Position numbers and translations under genes: made by a program
Part shown: piece by piece, positions 1-7,968 of the stretch
Layout of the letters: the number at the start of each line of letters is the position of its first letter
How positions within the stretch are numbered: position 1 is the stretch's first letter
NCBI GenBank assembly: GCA_050247515.1
Contig: JBFWUB010000027.1
Location: forward strand, 1 to 64,000
DNA length: 64,000 bases
Origin: RAM1 sp050247515
Lineage (GTDB): Bacteria; Pseudomonadota; Gammaproteobacteria; Burkholderiales; Burkholderiaceae_C
Reading direction: 5' to 3'
The notes under the pieces: model-generated
Database searches by the model: none
What the model saw: only the letters and a program-made list of their open reading frames with translations
What the model was told of the DNA's origin: nothing

Positions 1-209
1 AGTTCATGCACTACAAGGCCGCATGGGCATGTGGACAAGCCGCTCTGCGACTTGCCCACATGCCCACACGGCGCTACGACCACCACCGATTGTCGCCGTT
101 GGTTTCCACACGAAACGACGAGGGGCCGGCGCGACTGGGTCAGGATGGCGTCGATCGCGTCGGCGCTGGTGTCCACCGCGCGGCTGGCGTAAAGCAGGCG
201 TACAAGCAT
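1..209 (-). pseudogene. Broken 5' start of a BLUF photoreceptor gene (partial)
   Basis: An ATG at 209, four bases after the folE stop, opens a frame whose first residues MLVRLLYASRAVD and then DAIDAILTQSR match the start of BLUF (blue-light, FAD-binding) domains. In that family the next stretch is normally an H-N-P...GITG segment. Here the sequence switches after about residue 27 (near position 127) to an unrelated tract (RPLVVSCGNQ) with no BLUF features, still open at the window edge. So only the first strand of the fold is present and the reading is a truncation or rearrangement join. The unrelated tract also carries a 16-bp inverted repeat (24-39 and 51-66). BLUF identity rests on the N-terminal motif only. 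Confidence 0.5.
24..66. repeat. Inverted repeat, 16-bp arms, 11-base loop
   Basis: TGGGCATGTGGACAAG (24-39) is followed by an 11-base loop and CTTGCCCACATGCCCA (51-66), which pairs with it except at one position. It lies in the tract that replaces the expected BLUF coding sequence. It could be a mobile-element end, a recombination site or a terminator-like hairpin without a T-run. No family is assigned. Confidence 0.5.
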
Positions 210-213
210 GGGG

Positions 214-939
214 TCAGCCTTTTTGCGGAATGAGGGCGAGGAATTCGCGGCGCAGCGTGGAGTCTTTCAGGAACACGCCGCGCATCACGGAGTTGATCAT
301 CTTGCTGTCCATGTCTTTCACGCCGCGCCAGGCCATGCAGTAATGGCTGGCTTCCATCACGATGGCCAGGCCGTCGGGCTGGGTCTTTTCCATGATCAGG
401 TCGGCCAGCTGCACCACGGCCTCTTCCTGGATCTGCGGGCGGCCCATGACCCATTCGGCCAGGCGCGCATATTTGGACAGGCCGATCACGTTGGTGTGCT
501 CGTTGGGCATGACGCCGATCCAGATCTTGCCGATGACCGGGCAGAAGTGGTGGCTGCAGGCGCTGCGCACGGTGATGGGGCCGACGATCATCAGCTCGTT
601 CAGGTGCTCGGCGTTGGGGAACTCGGTGATGGTGGGCGCCTTGACATAGCGGCCGCGGAACACCTCGTTGAGGTACATCTTGGCCACGCGCCGCGCGGTG
701 TCGCCAGTGTTGTGGTCATTGACCGTGTCAATCACCATGCTCTCCAGCACGCCCTTCATCTTGACTTCCACCTCGTCCAGCAGCTTTTCCAGCTCGCCGG
801 GTTCAATGAAGTCCGCGATGTTGTCGTTGGAGTGGAAGCGCTTGCGGGCGGCCTTGATGCGCTCGCGGATCTTCACTGACACCGGCGTGCCAGCTTCGTC
901 GTCGGCTGCGTTCATGGGTGGTTCGGCTTTCATCAGCAT
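214..939 (-). CDS. folE: GTP cyclohydrolase I
   Basis: This enzyme converts GTP to 7,8-dihydroneopterin triphosphate, the first step of folate/tetrahydropterin synthesis in the cytoplasm. The 241-residue protein carries the zinc-site motif CSHHFCP (Cys128, His131) and a later Cys201 in SHYCMAWRG, matching the three zinc ligands of the FolE family. The conserved TARRVAKMY segment is near residue 81. Length fits the family. Starts at 939, 933 or 915 are all possible; the first is kept but the N-terminal 15 residues are poorly constrained. The gene is followed after 4 bases by the start of the broken BLUF frame. NudB, which acts on the FolE product, is encoded at 8707-9189. Confidence 0.95.
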   Translation of the reverse strand: MLMKAEPPMNAADDEAGTPVSVKIRERIKAARKRFHSNDNIADFIEPGELEKLLDEVEVKMKGVLESMVIDTVNDHNTGDTARRVAKMYLNEVFRGRYVKAPTITEFPNAEHLNELMIVGPITVRSACSHHFCPVIGKIWIGVMPNEHTNVIGLSKYARLAEWVMGRPQIQEEAVVQLADLIMEKTQPDGLAIVMEASHYCMAWRGVKDMDSKMINSVMRGVFLKDSTLRREFLALIPQKG

Positions 940-1012
940 CCAAAGATGCTAACACCGGTGTATTCGGGAGCCGATCGCAGGGTTTTGTGTCCTTCAGCGG
1001 CTACAGTAGGTC

Positions 1013-1453
1013 ATGAGCGAAGGCGCATTGACGCATTTGGAAGGCGCCAACGTGCCGGTCGATATCGAGGTGTGGAAAGACAGAAGCGACCATTCGGTGC
1101 GCAAACGGCGCGTCTACCATTTCCAGGACCGCAAGCCCTTCATCTTTGAATCGCGCATGGAGCTGGAAGCCAGCGGAGAACTCGCGGAGCACGTGGGCGG
1201 AGGCTTCGGGATGTACGTGCGCGTGGCGGCAGCGCCCGAAGGATTGCGATTCTCGGATGCCGGCTACTTCCTGCAAATCGCCGCGTACCGCCTGACATTG
1301 CCTGATTGGCTCAGCCCTGGCCGCGTGCATCTTTGTCATTCCGACTTGGGGCTCCATGAGTTCAGCATACTGATCGAGATCAGGCACGCGGTCTTTGGCA
1401 GGCTGTTCTGGCAGGAAGGCAAGTTTCGGCACACTGCCTCTTCGAACGTCTAG
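1013..1453 (+). CDS. DUF4166-like protein
   Basis: A 146-residue protein transcribed away from folE across a 73-base gap. The pattern of R/W residues, E-x-x-G-G-G-F-G-M and LPDWLSPGRV resembles the C-terminal two thirds of DUF4166 proteins, whose function is unknown. Typical members are longer at the N terminus, so this copy may be a short version or begin upstream at a non-ATG codon. It has no signal peptide and no membrane segment. The ATG at 1013 is the first in frame. The family call is made by eye from the general pattern and is moderate. Confidence 0.55.
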   Translation: MSEGALTHLEGANVPVDIEVWKDRSDHSVRKRRVYHFQDRKPFIFESRMELEASGELAEHVGGGFGMYVRVAAAPEGLRFSDAGYFLQIAAYRLTLPDWLSPGRVHLCHSDLGLHEFSILIEIRHAVFGRLFWQEGKFRHTASSNV

Positions 1454-1475
1454 CGCCCGATGATCGTCGGGTCAC

Positions 1476-1880
1476 CTACCCAAGGTGGTAAGTAAAAGCC
1501 GCCGCGATGCAAAAGCGCAGCGCCTCCGTGGGCAACGCATCCGCTTCGCGCAAGACAATGGCTCGGTTGCCTTCAAACCGGAGTTCGTGCGGGAACAGCG
1601 TCCGGAACGTGTCGACCAGGGTGGTCTGGCAATTGAAGTAAATGGCGTATTCCTGCGGCCTGGCTTTCTTCCAGCCCAGGCGCACCGTACTGCCGCTGCG
1701 GGTGGCGGTGGTGAGGTACGCCGGCTCGCCCCACTTCAGGGTTTCCTGCAGCTCGCCCACGCCGTCCGTGGATGCCGCCGTGCGAAAGACAAGCTCGCGA
1801 AGCGCCAGCAACCTGCGGCGGATGCCGGTCGGGAACGCACCATACGCTTGGGCAACAGCGGTGGACTGGAATGGGATCAT
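1476..1880 (-). CDS. DUF1801 (YdhG-like) protein
   Basis: A 134-residue soluble protein with the DUF1801 pattern: an N-terminal helical part (VAQAYGAFPTGIRRRLLALRE), a central ETLKWGEPAY motif and a C-terminal GNRAIVL...LRFCIAAAFTYH part. The family fold resembles an iron-chaperone-like module but its role is unknown. It is the last gene of the ligase operon: its ATG lies 3 bases after the stop of the small ORF at 1884-1985. It has the usual family length. Confidence 0.75.
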   Translation of the reverse strand: MIPFQSTAVAQAYGAFPTGIRRRLLALRELVFRTAASTDGVGELQETLKWGEPAYLTTATRSGSTVRLGWKKARPQEYAIYFNCQTTLVDTFRTLFPHELRFEGNRAIVLREADALPTEALRFCIAAAFTYHLG

Positions 1881-1883
1881 GCG

Positions 1884-1985
1884 TCAGCAATGGTCGCATA
1901 TTTCGCAACCAGGCTCGATGGCGCCGGCGTCCATGAAGGCCTGCTCGAACCGGGCGCGCGTGGGGCAATTCGGGCGGTGGTTCAT
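1884..1985 (-). CDS. 33-residue Cys-rich small ORF
   Basis: The ATG at 1985 overlaps the TGA of the DNA ligase gene as ATGA, and the stop is 3 bases before the DUF1801 ATG, so translation would be coupled on both sides. The peptide has four cysteines (Cys7, Cys27, Cys30, Cys33), the last three as C-E-I-C-D-H-C at the very C terminus, a possible metal-binding end. I do not recognise it. The tight spacing argues for a real gene, but 33 residues is short enough for chance. Confidence 0.45.
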   Translation of the reverse strand: MNHRPNCPTRARFEQAFMDAGAIEPGCEICDHC

Positions 1986-3667
1986 GGCAGCAGCGCTTCC
2001 AGGTCCTGCAGCGTGTTGGCCTCGTGCAGCGGCTTGTCATGCCTTATGCGCAGCATGCGCGGAAAGCGCACGGCGATGCCGCTTTTGTGGCGGGGGCTGC
2101 GGCTGATGCCTTCAAAGCCAAGCTCGAACACCAGCGACGGGCGCACGCTGCGCACGGGGCCGAATTTTTCCAGCGTGGTCTTGCGGATCACGGCGTCCAC
2201 CTGCCTGAACTCTTCATCCGTCAGGCCCGAGTACGCCTTGGCAAAGGCCACCAGCTGCAGCGCGCCGGGCTGGGCGGGCTCGCGCTGTTCGATCGCATCC
2301 AGCACGGCTTGTGTCTCTGCCCGGTCCACCGGCGGGCGGCTCCACACGGCGAACGTGTAGTCGGTGTAGACCGAGGCGCGGCGGCCGTGGCCGGCCTGTG
2401 CGTAGATCAGCACGCAGTCGATGGTCATGGGGTCGACTTTCCATTTCCACCATAAACCATCGGCCTTCGTCCGGCCTGTCCCGTAAGCTGCGTCCACGCG
2501 TTTGAGCATCAGGCCTTCGACGCCCCGTTCGCGCGACTGCTGGCGTAGCAGCGCAAAGCCGCTCCACGATGGGGCTGCTTCTACCGGTGACAGGCGAATC
2601 CCCGATCCTGTGAGCACGGCCTCCAGGCGAGCCCGGCGCTCATGCTGCGGCAACGCCCGCACATCCACCCCACCGTCTTCCAGCAGGTCATAGGCCATGA
2701 AGCTCACGGGCGCATCGGCCAGCACTTTCTTCGTCAATGTCTTGCGGCCAATGCGCTGCTGCAGCAGCGCAAACGGCGCGGGGCCGTCTTGCCAGACCAT
2801 GATCTCGCCGTCCAGCACGGTGCCATTGGGCAGGGCCTGCGCCAGCGCCACCAGCTCGGGGAAGCGATCCGTCACCAGCTCCTCGCCGCGCGACCACACC
2901 CACACCTGGCCCGCGCGGCGCACGATCTGGCCGCGGATGCCGTCGTATTTCCACTCCACCTGCCATTGCGTGACGGGGCCCAGGCGCTCGCCCAGCGCCT
3001 CCAGCGGCGCATCCAGCGGGTGCGCCAGAAAGAACGGGTACGGCTGGCCGCTGTCCTGCGGCGCGGCGGCGTCATCGTCCTGCGCTATGAGCGCCGCGAA
3101 GCGCGCGGCAGAGGGTGTGGACTTGCCGTCGGTGTAGCCCATCATGCGCTGCGCCACGCGGCGTGCGTCCAGGCCCGCATGCGCGGCCAGCGCGCGCTGC
3201 ACCAGCAGCTTGCTGACGCCCACGCGGAACCCTCCGCCCACCAGCTTGATGAGCAGGAAGCGGCCCTGCGCGTCCAGCTCGGCCCAGTAGCCGCGCACGC
3301 GCGCGGCGATTTCTTCCTCCGCCAGGCCGCGCAGTGGCAGCAGGCGCTGCTCCACCCATTCGGCCAGGCCCACGTCCGACACCGCGCCGGGCAGCGGCAG
3401 CACATGGGCAATGGTCTCGGCCAGGTCGCCCACGGCCTGGTAGCACTCTTCAAACAGCCAGTCTTCAATGCCCGCCATGTCGCAGGCCAGCGCACGCAGG
3501 CGCGCGGTGGCTACCACCTGGCGCGGCTTGCCCCCGGACAGGAAATAGACCGCCCAGGCCGCATCGTGCGCGGGCACGGAGGCAAAGTAGCGCTGCAGCG
3601 CCTCGACCTTGGCGTTGGTGGACGTGGTGATGTCCAGCTCGTTGAACAGGCGGGCAAAGGCTTTCAT
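1982..3667 (-). CDS. ATP-dependent DNA ligase
   Basis: A 561-residue ligase that seals nicks using ATP. An N-terminal DNA-binding helical domain (about 1-200) is followed by the adenylation domain with the KYDG motif (Lys240 is the nucleotide-attachment residue) and further nucleotidyltransferase motifs (VLDGEIMVW, EGLMLKR), then an OB-fold end with GLMLKR...LWWKWK. This is the standalone type found with a beta-lactamase-fold exonuclease in the ligase-associated DNA damage response set. That exonuclease (5746-6756) is upstream in the same operon, separated by three genes. No Lhr-like helicase or PdeM phosphoesterase, often seen in such sets, lies next to it here. It starts 3 bases after the DUF2269 stop. 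Confidence 0.92.
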   Translation of the reverse strand: MKAFARLFNELDITTSTNAKVEALQRYFASVPAHDAAWAVYFLSGGKPRQVVATARLRALACDMAGIEDWLFEECYQAVGDLAETIAHVLPLPGAVSDVGLAEWVEQRLLPLRGLAEEEIAARVRGYWAELDAQGRFLLIKLVGGGFRVGVSKLLVQRALAAHAGLDARRVAQRMMGYTDGKSTPSAARFAALIAQDDDAAAPQDSGQPYPFFLAHPLDAPLEALGERLGPVTQWQVEWKYDGIRGQIVRRAGQVWVWSRGEELVTDRFPELVALAQALPNGTVLDGEIMVWQDGPAPFALLQQRIGRKTLTKKVLADAPVSFMAYDLLEDGGVDVRALPQHERRARLEAVLTGSGIRLSPVEAAPSWSGFALLRQQSRERGVEGLMLKRVDAAYGTGRTKADGLWWKWKVDPMTIDCVLIYAQAGHGRRASVYTDYTFAVWSRPPVDRAETQAVLDAIEQREPAQPGALQLVAFAKAYSGLTDEEFRQVDAVIRKTTLEKFGPVRSVRPSLVFELGFEGISRSPRHKSGIAVRFPRMLRIRHDKPLHEANTLQDLEALLP

Positions 3668-3670
3668 GGG

Positions 3671-4150
3671 TCAGGCCATGTAACCCCGCGCCAGCATGAG
3701 CGCAAACAGGGCCAGCATGGCCACGAAGGCCGGGCAGCCCAGTGCAAACCACAGGCGAAAGCGTGCATGAAAGCGCGCGTCCAGCGCGCCAATGGACGGC
3801 GCCGCCAATGCGGCGTCGCGCAGGCGGATCTGCAGCACCACCACGGGCAGCCAGCACGCGCCCACGAACACATACGCGCCCAGCACCCAGGCCAGCCACG
3901 GGCTGGGCCAGGCCCCGCCCGTCATGCGCCACAGCGCGAACCCCGTCACTGGCTGCGCTACTGCAGCCACTGCGGTAAACATCGCATCCGCACGCACGGT
4001 GAGCACCAGTACCCCACGCAGCAGGCCCAGGTTGTCATCACGCAGCGCCGCGCGGTAACCAAACCAGGCAAAGAATGCGATGCCCATGCCCGTACCCAGC
4101 AGCACCGCGGCGCCCAGCAGGTGCAGCCATTTGATGACGAGGTAGGTCAT
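3671..4150 (-). CDS. DUF2269 integral membrane protein
   Basis: A 159-residue membrane protein with about four hydrophobic helices (residues 6-30, 48-72, 85-108 and 135-158), matching the DUF2269 family pattern that starts with a helix containing KWLHLLGAAVLLG. Function unknown. Its ATG overlaps the stop of the SRPBCC gene by 4 bases (ATGA), and the DNA ligase follows after 3 bases, so it is co-transcribed with the repair genes. No link between the membrane protein and DNA repair is evident from the sequence. Confidence 0.75.
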   Translation of the reverse strand: MTYLVIKWLHLLGAAVLLGTGMGIAFFAWFGYRAALRDDNLGLLRGVLVLTVRADAMFTAVAAVAQPVTGFALWRMTGGAWPSPWLAWVLGAYVFVGACWLPVVVLQIRLRDAALAAPSIGALDARFHARFRLWFALGCPAFVAMLALFALMLARGYMA

Positions 4151-4644
4151 TCATTGCTCCTTTGCCTTTGCCAGGCACGGACCTCGTCTCGATGCTGCTC
4201 CAGAAAGTCGCGCATCCGCGCGAAACGCTTGCGCGTTTGCCATTCAAAGACCCATCGAGTCACAGGCTCCATCAGCCAGCGCAGGACCCGCGGTCCAGTG
4301 GTGAAGCTGTAGGTATAGATCATCACCGACTGCTCACTTGAAACGGCGCGATGTCGCATGGACGCGCTCCAGCGCCAGAACGGGAATGACCGGCCCAGCA
4401 TCGTGGCGGCGGCCACTTTAGGGCGGTCAAATGAAATGAATTGAGTACGCATCGCCAGGCCGCGCAACACGCCACCACCTGCGTTTTCCGTAATGGCACC
4501 GATATAGGGGCAAGGAGCGCCGCCGATCACATGCGTTGCATCCACCAGAGAATCCCAGCGGTGGCGCCATTCATGAAAATGAAATACATCGAACACCGTC
4601 TCGGCCGAGGCTGGCATATCAAATTCAATACGGTTATGCGCCAT
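4147..4644 (-). CDS. SRPBCC (START/polyketide-cyclase-like) protein
   Basis: A 165-residue protein starting with a beta strand and the AETVFDVF...WRHRWDSLVD pattern typical of the SRPBCC helix-grip fold, which binds hydrophobic ligands. It has a C-terminal basic helix (EWQTRKRFARMRDFLEQH). No catalytic residues can be named. It overlaps the upstream saccharopine-dehydrogenase-like gene by 11 bases and the downstream DUF2269 gene by 4. It lacks a signal peptide. The family call is structural and does not fix a substrate. Confidence 0.7.
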   Translation of the reverse strand: MAHNRIEFDMPASAETVFDVFHFHEWRHRWDSLVDATHVIGGAPCPYIGAITENAGGGVLRGLAMRTQFISFDRPKVAAATMLGRSFPFWRWSASMRHRAVSSEQSVMIYTYSFTTGPRVLRWLMEPVTRWVFEWQTRKRFARMRDFLEQHRDEVRAWQRQRSNE

Positions 4645-5749
4645 CGCCAGTCGGCTCCTGCACCAGATCGGTCACCATGCCCCAGCGGCTGAACTCCGGC
4701 GCAAACTCGTCCAGCGTGAGCCAGCCCATGCAGGGGCCGGCACCCGGGGGCAGCGCCACGCCGTGCGCCAGCTTGCGCGCCAGCAGGATGGCGGCCATGC
4801 AGGGGATTTCCGGCCCATGGTGGTTGCCGGCCGTGATGTGCCAGGCCAGTTGCAGCGCCTGCCCGTCCTGCCCCGTGCCGCGCAGGCGCACCACCATGCC
4901 GCCCACGGGTGAGCCCCAGGGGTCCAGCAGCAGGCCCGCGCGGTTGAGCGCGCCCGCCCAGGCCGACAGCGGTGGCAGCCAACCCCGCCGGCGCAACGCG
5001 GCCAGCAACGCCATGCCCTGCTGGCCCAGGCGCACCTCCAGCGCGGCGCGGAACATCACGTCCTGCACACCGGGGTAGCGCCCGGGCAGCAGTTCCAGGT
5101 CGGGGATGTCGCACAGCGCGCCGGGCCGCGCGGCCATGCGCGCGAACTGCACCGGCCGCGGGTCGGCCCAGCCGGTCTGCGCCTGCCAGCGGCCGCCGCG
5201 CCAGACCTGCACCGGCTCGCCGCAGTAGCTGAGCACCGAGGCCATGGTGGCCACGCCGCGCGGCGCGCGCTGGGCCGGGGCGATGCAGATGTCGATGGAC
5301 GCCAGCGCCGAAAAGCGGGGCAACAGGGCATCCACCACCGCGCTGCTGAGGGCCGGCACGGTGCTGGCGCCCGTGACGGCAAAGCGCCCCGCTGCCTTGA
5401 ACGCCGCCGACAGCGCCGGGCCGAAATCACACACGAAGCGCCGGCCGTCCGCCAGATCAATGTAGTGGCAGCCAGCCTGTGCCGCTGCGCGCGCCACAGC
5501 CCAGTCCTGCCCCTGGAACGGGCCCGCCGTGTGGATGACCAGGCCCGCATGTTCCGCGGCCAGCTTTGCGGCCAGCGCACCATCCGAGACGTCCAGCACC
5601 AGCGCCTGCGCGCCCAGGGTTTGCGCAAAGGCCGTGGCCGCGGCCTTGTTGCGCGCCGCCACGACCAGCTGCACCGAAGGGTCGTGCGCCAGGGCGCGGC
5701 AGATGCGCGCGCCGAAATTGCCGTGGCCGCCCAGCACCAGGATTTTCAT
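4634..5749 (-). CDS. Saccharopine dehydrogenase-like NAD(P)-binding protein
   Basis: A 371-residue protein with an N-terminal Rossmann motif (MKILVLGGHGNFG, residues 1-13), followed by the GLVIHTAGPFQGQ segment typical of the saccharopine dehydrogenase/trans-acting enoyl reductase superfamily, in which a glycine-proline loop follows the cofactor site. The C-terminal half is variable and substrate-defining, so no reaction is assigned; a role in lysine metabolism is unlikely from the context. Its ATG overlaps the exonuclease stop by 4 bases. Confidence 0.78.
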   Translation of the reverse strand: MKILVLGGHGNFGARICRALAHDPSVQLVVAARNKAAATAFAQTLGAQALVLDVSDGALAAKLAAEHAGLVIHTAGPFQGQDWAVARAAAQAGCHYIDLADGRRFVCDFGPALSAAFKAAGRFAVTGASTVPALSSAVVDALLPRFSALASIDICIAPAQRAPRGVATMASVLSYCGEPVQVWRGGRWQAQTGWADPRPVQFARMAARPGALCDIPDLELLPGRYPGVQDVMFRAALEVRLGQQGMALLAALRRRGWLPPLSAWAGALNRAGLLLDPWGSPVGGMVVRLRGTGQDGQALQLAWHITAGNHHGPEIPCMAAILLARKLAHGVALPPGAGPCMGWLTLDEFAPEFSRWGMVTDLVQEPTGDGA

Positions 5750-6756
5750 GAAGCCTCGCTCCCCGCCTCTACCCGCTCATCACCGTACTCCGTCTCGAAC
5801 GCCTGGGCCTGCAGCCCCAGCTCACTGAGGTAACGCACCATCACCGCCACACTGCCGTGCGTGACGATGACGCGCTGCGCGCCGATGGCGCGGATGGCGC
5901 CCATCAGCCCCGGCCAGTCGGCATGGTCGCTCAGTACAAAGCCGCGGTCGTAGCCGCCGCGCCGACGCGCGCCGCGCAGTTGCATCCAGCCGCTGGCAAA
6001 GGCGTGGCTGGCGTCGCCAAAACGGCGGCCCCAGACCCCTGCGCTGGCCGCCGGTGGCGCCAGCACCAGCGCACGCCGCAGGCCGGCCTTGTCCATGTCC
6101 TGCGCGGCCTGGGTGGGCGGCAGGGCTACACCGGCGGCGCGGTAGGCCTGGTTCAGCGGCTCGACCGCGCCATGCACCACGATCGGCCCGATGGATGCGT
6201 CCACGCCCGCCAGCAGGCGCTGCGCCTTGCCGAAGCTGTAGCACGACAGCACGCTGGCCCGTCCCGCCAGCGCATTGGCCCGCCACCAGGCGTTGATCTC
6301 GTCAAAGATCACGCGGTCATCCGGCCAGCGGTAAACGGGCAGGCCAAAGGTGGATTCGGTGATGAACACGTTGCAGCGCACGGGCTCAAACGGCGCGCAG
6401 GTCGGGTCAGGTGCGACCTTGTAGTCGCCGCTGGCCACCCAGACCTGGCCGCCGTGTTCCAGCCGCACCTGGGCCGAGCCCAGCACGTGGCCCGCGGGGT
6501 GCAATGACACCGTGACGCCGTGGTGCACGATGCGTTCACCATAGGCCAGCGGCTGCAGCGCAATGTCGCCCAGCCGCGCACGCAAAACGCCTTCGGCCTG
6601 CGCAGCGGCCAGGTAGTGGCCGTGACCGGCGCGCGCATGGTCGGCGTGGGCATGGGTGATCACGGCCCGGTCCACCGGCCGCCAGGGGTCGATGTAGAAA
6701 TCGCCCGGCGGGCAGTACAGGCCCTCGGGCTTTTGCACGATCAGGTCGGCGCTCAG
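5746..6756 (-). CDS. Ligase-associated DNA damage response exonuclease (MBL fold)
   Basis: A metallo-beta-lactamase-fold nuclease with the metal motif HAHADH and a second His region (HPAGHVLGSAQV), plus SDHADWPGL and a late THGS. Homologous members of the ligase-associated exonuclease family begin close to a DLIV..P.GLYCP segment, matching codons just after 6756. The only ATG further upstream (6813) would add 19 residues lying inside clsB. A CTG at 6756 is preceded by AAGGAG with a 5-base gap and overlaps the clsB stop as CTGA, so I take CTG as the start (336 residues). It forms a functional pair with the ligase at 1982-3667. Confidence 0.85.
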   Translation of the reverse strand: MSADLIVQKPEGLYCPPGDFYIDPWRPVDRAVITHAHADHARAGHGHYLAAAQAEGVLRARLGDIALQPLAYGERIVHHGVTVSLHPAGHVLGSAQVRLEHGGQVWVASGDYKVAPDPTCAPFEPVRCNVFITESTFGLPVYRWPDDRVIFDEINAWWRANALAGRASVLSCYSFGKAQRLLAGVDASIGPIVVHGAVEPLNQAYRAAGVALPPTQAAQDMDKAGLRRALVLAPPAASAGVWGRRFGDASHAFASGWMQLRGARRRGGYDRGFVLSDHADWPGLMGAIRAIGAQRVIVTHGSVAVMVRYLSELGLQAQAFETEYGDERVEAGSEAS

Positions 6757-7964
6757 AGGTACTCCTTGCCGTGCACCAGCAACGCCAGGCGCATCAGCCC
6801 CAGCGCCAGCCACTCAAGCGCACGATCGCGCAGCGAGCGGTTGGCAAATTCAGCAGGGTCCATGCGCGCGCCGGCCTCCTGCATGGCGCGCAGCAGACGG
6901 TCACGCAATGCGCCGGCAAAGCCGGCGTCGTCCACCACCACGTTGGCCTCGCGCGCCAGCAGCATGCTCAGCGGATCGAGGTTGGACGAACCCACGGTGG
7001 CCCACTGGCCATCCACCACCGCCACCTTGGCGTGCAGGAAGCTGGGGGCGTATTCGTGGATCTCCACGCCCGCCTGCAGCAGCGCGCCGTACACGGGGCG
7101 CGACGAGTAGTACTGCATGAAGTATTCGTACCGGCCCTGCAGCAGCAGCTGCACGCGCACGCCGCGCTGGGCCGCGCGGATCAGCGCCTTGCGCATCTTG
7201 CGCCCCGGCACGAAGTACGCGTTGGCGATGATGACTTCACCGCGCGCGGTGCTGATGGCGCGGCGGTAGGCGCGTTCGATGCGGCTGCGGTGGCGCACGT
7301 TGTCGCGCAGCACCAGCGCCGCGCGCGCCAGCGTGCCGGCCGGGTCGGCGTGACGCTGCGGCGCGGCCGCCGGGGCTTCGCGCAGCGATTCCAGCGCGCC
7401 GGCCAGCTGGCGCGCGCGCAGGCGCCGCGCGGCCTGCATGCGCTGCCACAGCACGCCCATGGTGTCGTCCATCTCGGCCACCAGCGGGCCGCGCAAGCGC
7501 ACCGCAAAGTCAAAGCGCGGCGCGGCCAGACCACCGTGGTTGGGGTCGTGAAAGTCGTCCAGGATGTTGATGCCGCCGCAAAACGCGATGTCACCGTCCA
7601 CCACGCACAGCTTGCGGTGCAGGCGGCGCCAGCGCCCCGGAACCAGCAGGCCCAGCGTGCCGGGTGGCGAATACACCGCCCACTGCACGCCCGCGGCGGC
7701 GAAGCGGTCGGGCCAGGGGTGGGGTATGGCGCCGGTGCCGTAGCCGTCCACCACCACCTGCACGTTCACGCCCCGGCGCGCCGCGCCCATCAGCGCTTCG
7801 GCCACGTCGGCACCGCTGCCGGTCAGGTCAAAGATGTAGGTCTCCAGCCGCACACGGTGCCGGGCCGCGCCAACGGCGGCAATCAGCGCGGGGAAGTATT
7901 CGACGCTGCCTTCCAGCAACTGCACCTCGTGCCCATCGCGCAGCAGGGGATTGGCGTGCGACAT
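6753..7964 (-). CDS. clsB: Cardiolipin synthase B-type phospholipase D protein
   Basis: A 403-residue protein with two HKD phosphodiesterase motifs, HRKLCVVD in the first half and HAKVAVVD in the second, each followed by a G-x-x-N (GGIN, GSSN). It makes cardiolipin from phosphatidylglycerol or related donors at the membrane. It lacks N-terminal membrane helices, as in the ClsB subclass. The ATG at 7964 is chosen because it lies 4 bases after the stop of the endonuclease/phosphatase gene. Pairing of a YbhP-like gene with clsB is known from Escherichia coli. Confidence 0.9.
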   Translation of the reverse strand: MSHANPLLRDGHEVQLLEGSVEYFPALIAAVGAARHRVRLETYIFDLTGSGADVAEALMGAARRGVNVQVVVDGYGTGAIPHPWPDRFAAAGVQWAVYSPPGTLGLLVPGRWRRLHRKLCVVDGDIAFCGGINILDDFHDPNHGGLAAPRFDFAVRLRGPLVAEMDDTMGVLWQRMQAARRLRARQLAGALESLREAPAAAPQRHADPAGTLARAALVLRDNVRHRSRIERAYRRAISTARGEVIIANAYFVPGRKMRKALIRAAQRGVRVQLLLQGRYEYFMQYYSSRPVYGALLQAGVEIHEYAPSFLHAKVAVVDGQWATVGSSNLDPLSMLLAREANVVVDDAGFAGALRDRLLRAMQEAGARMDPAEFANRSLRDRALEWLALGLMRLALLVHGKEYL

Positions 7965-7968
7965 GTGC

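Noticed and set aside
24..116. The palindromes near the window start as an integron attC site
   Set aside because: No conserved core sites (RYYYAAC/GTTRRRY pair) were found around the hairpins.
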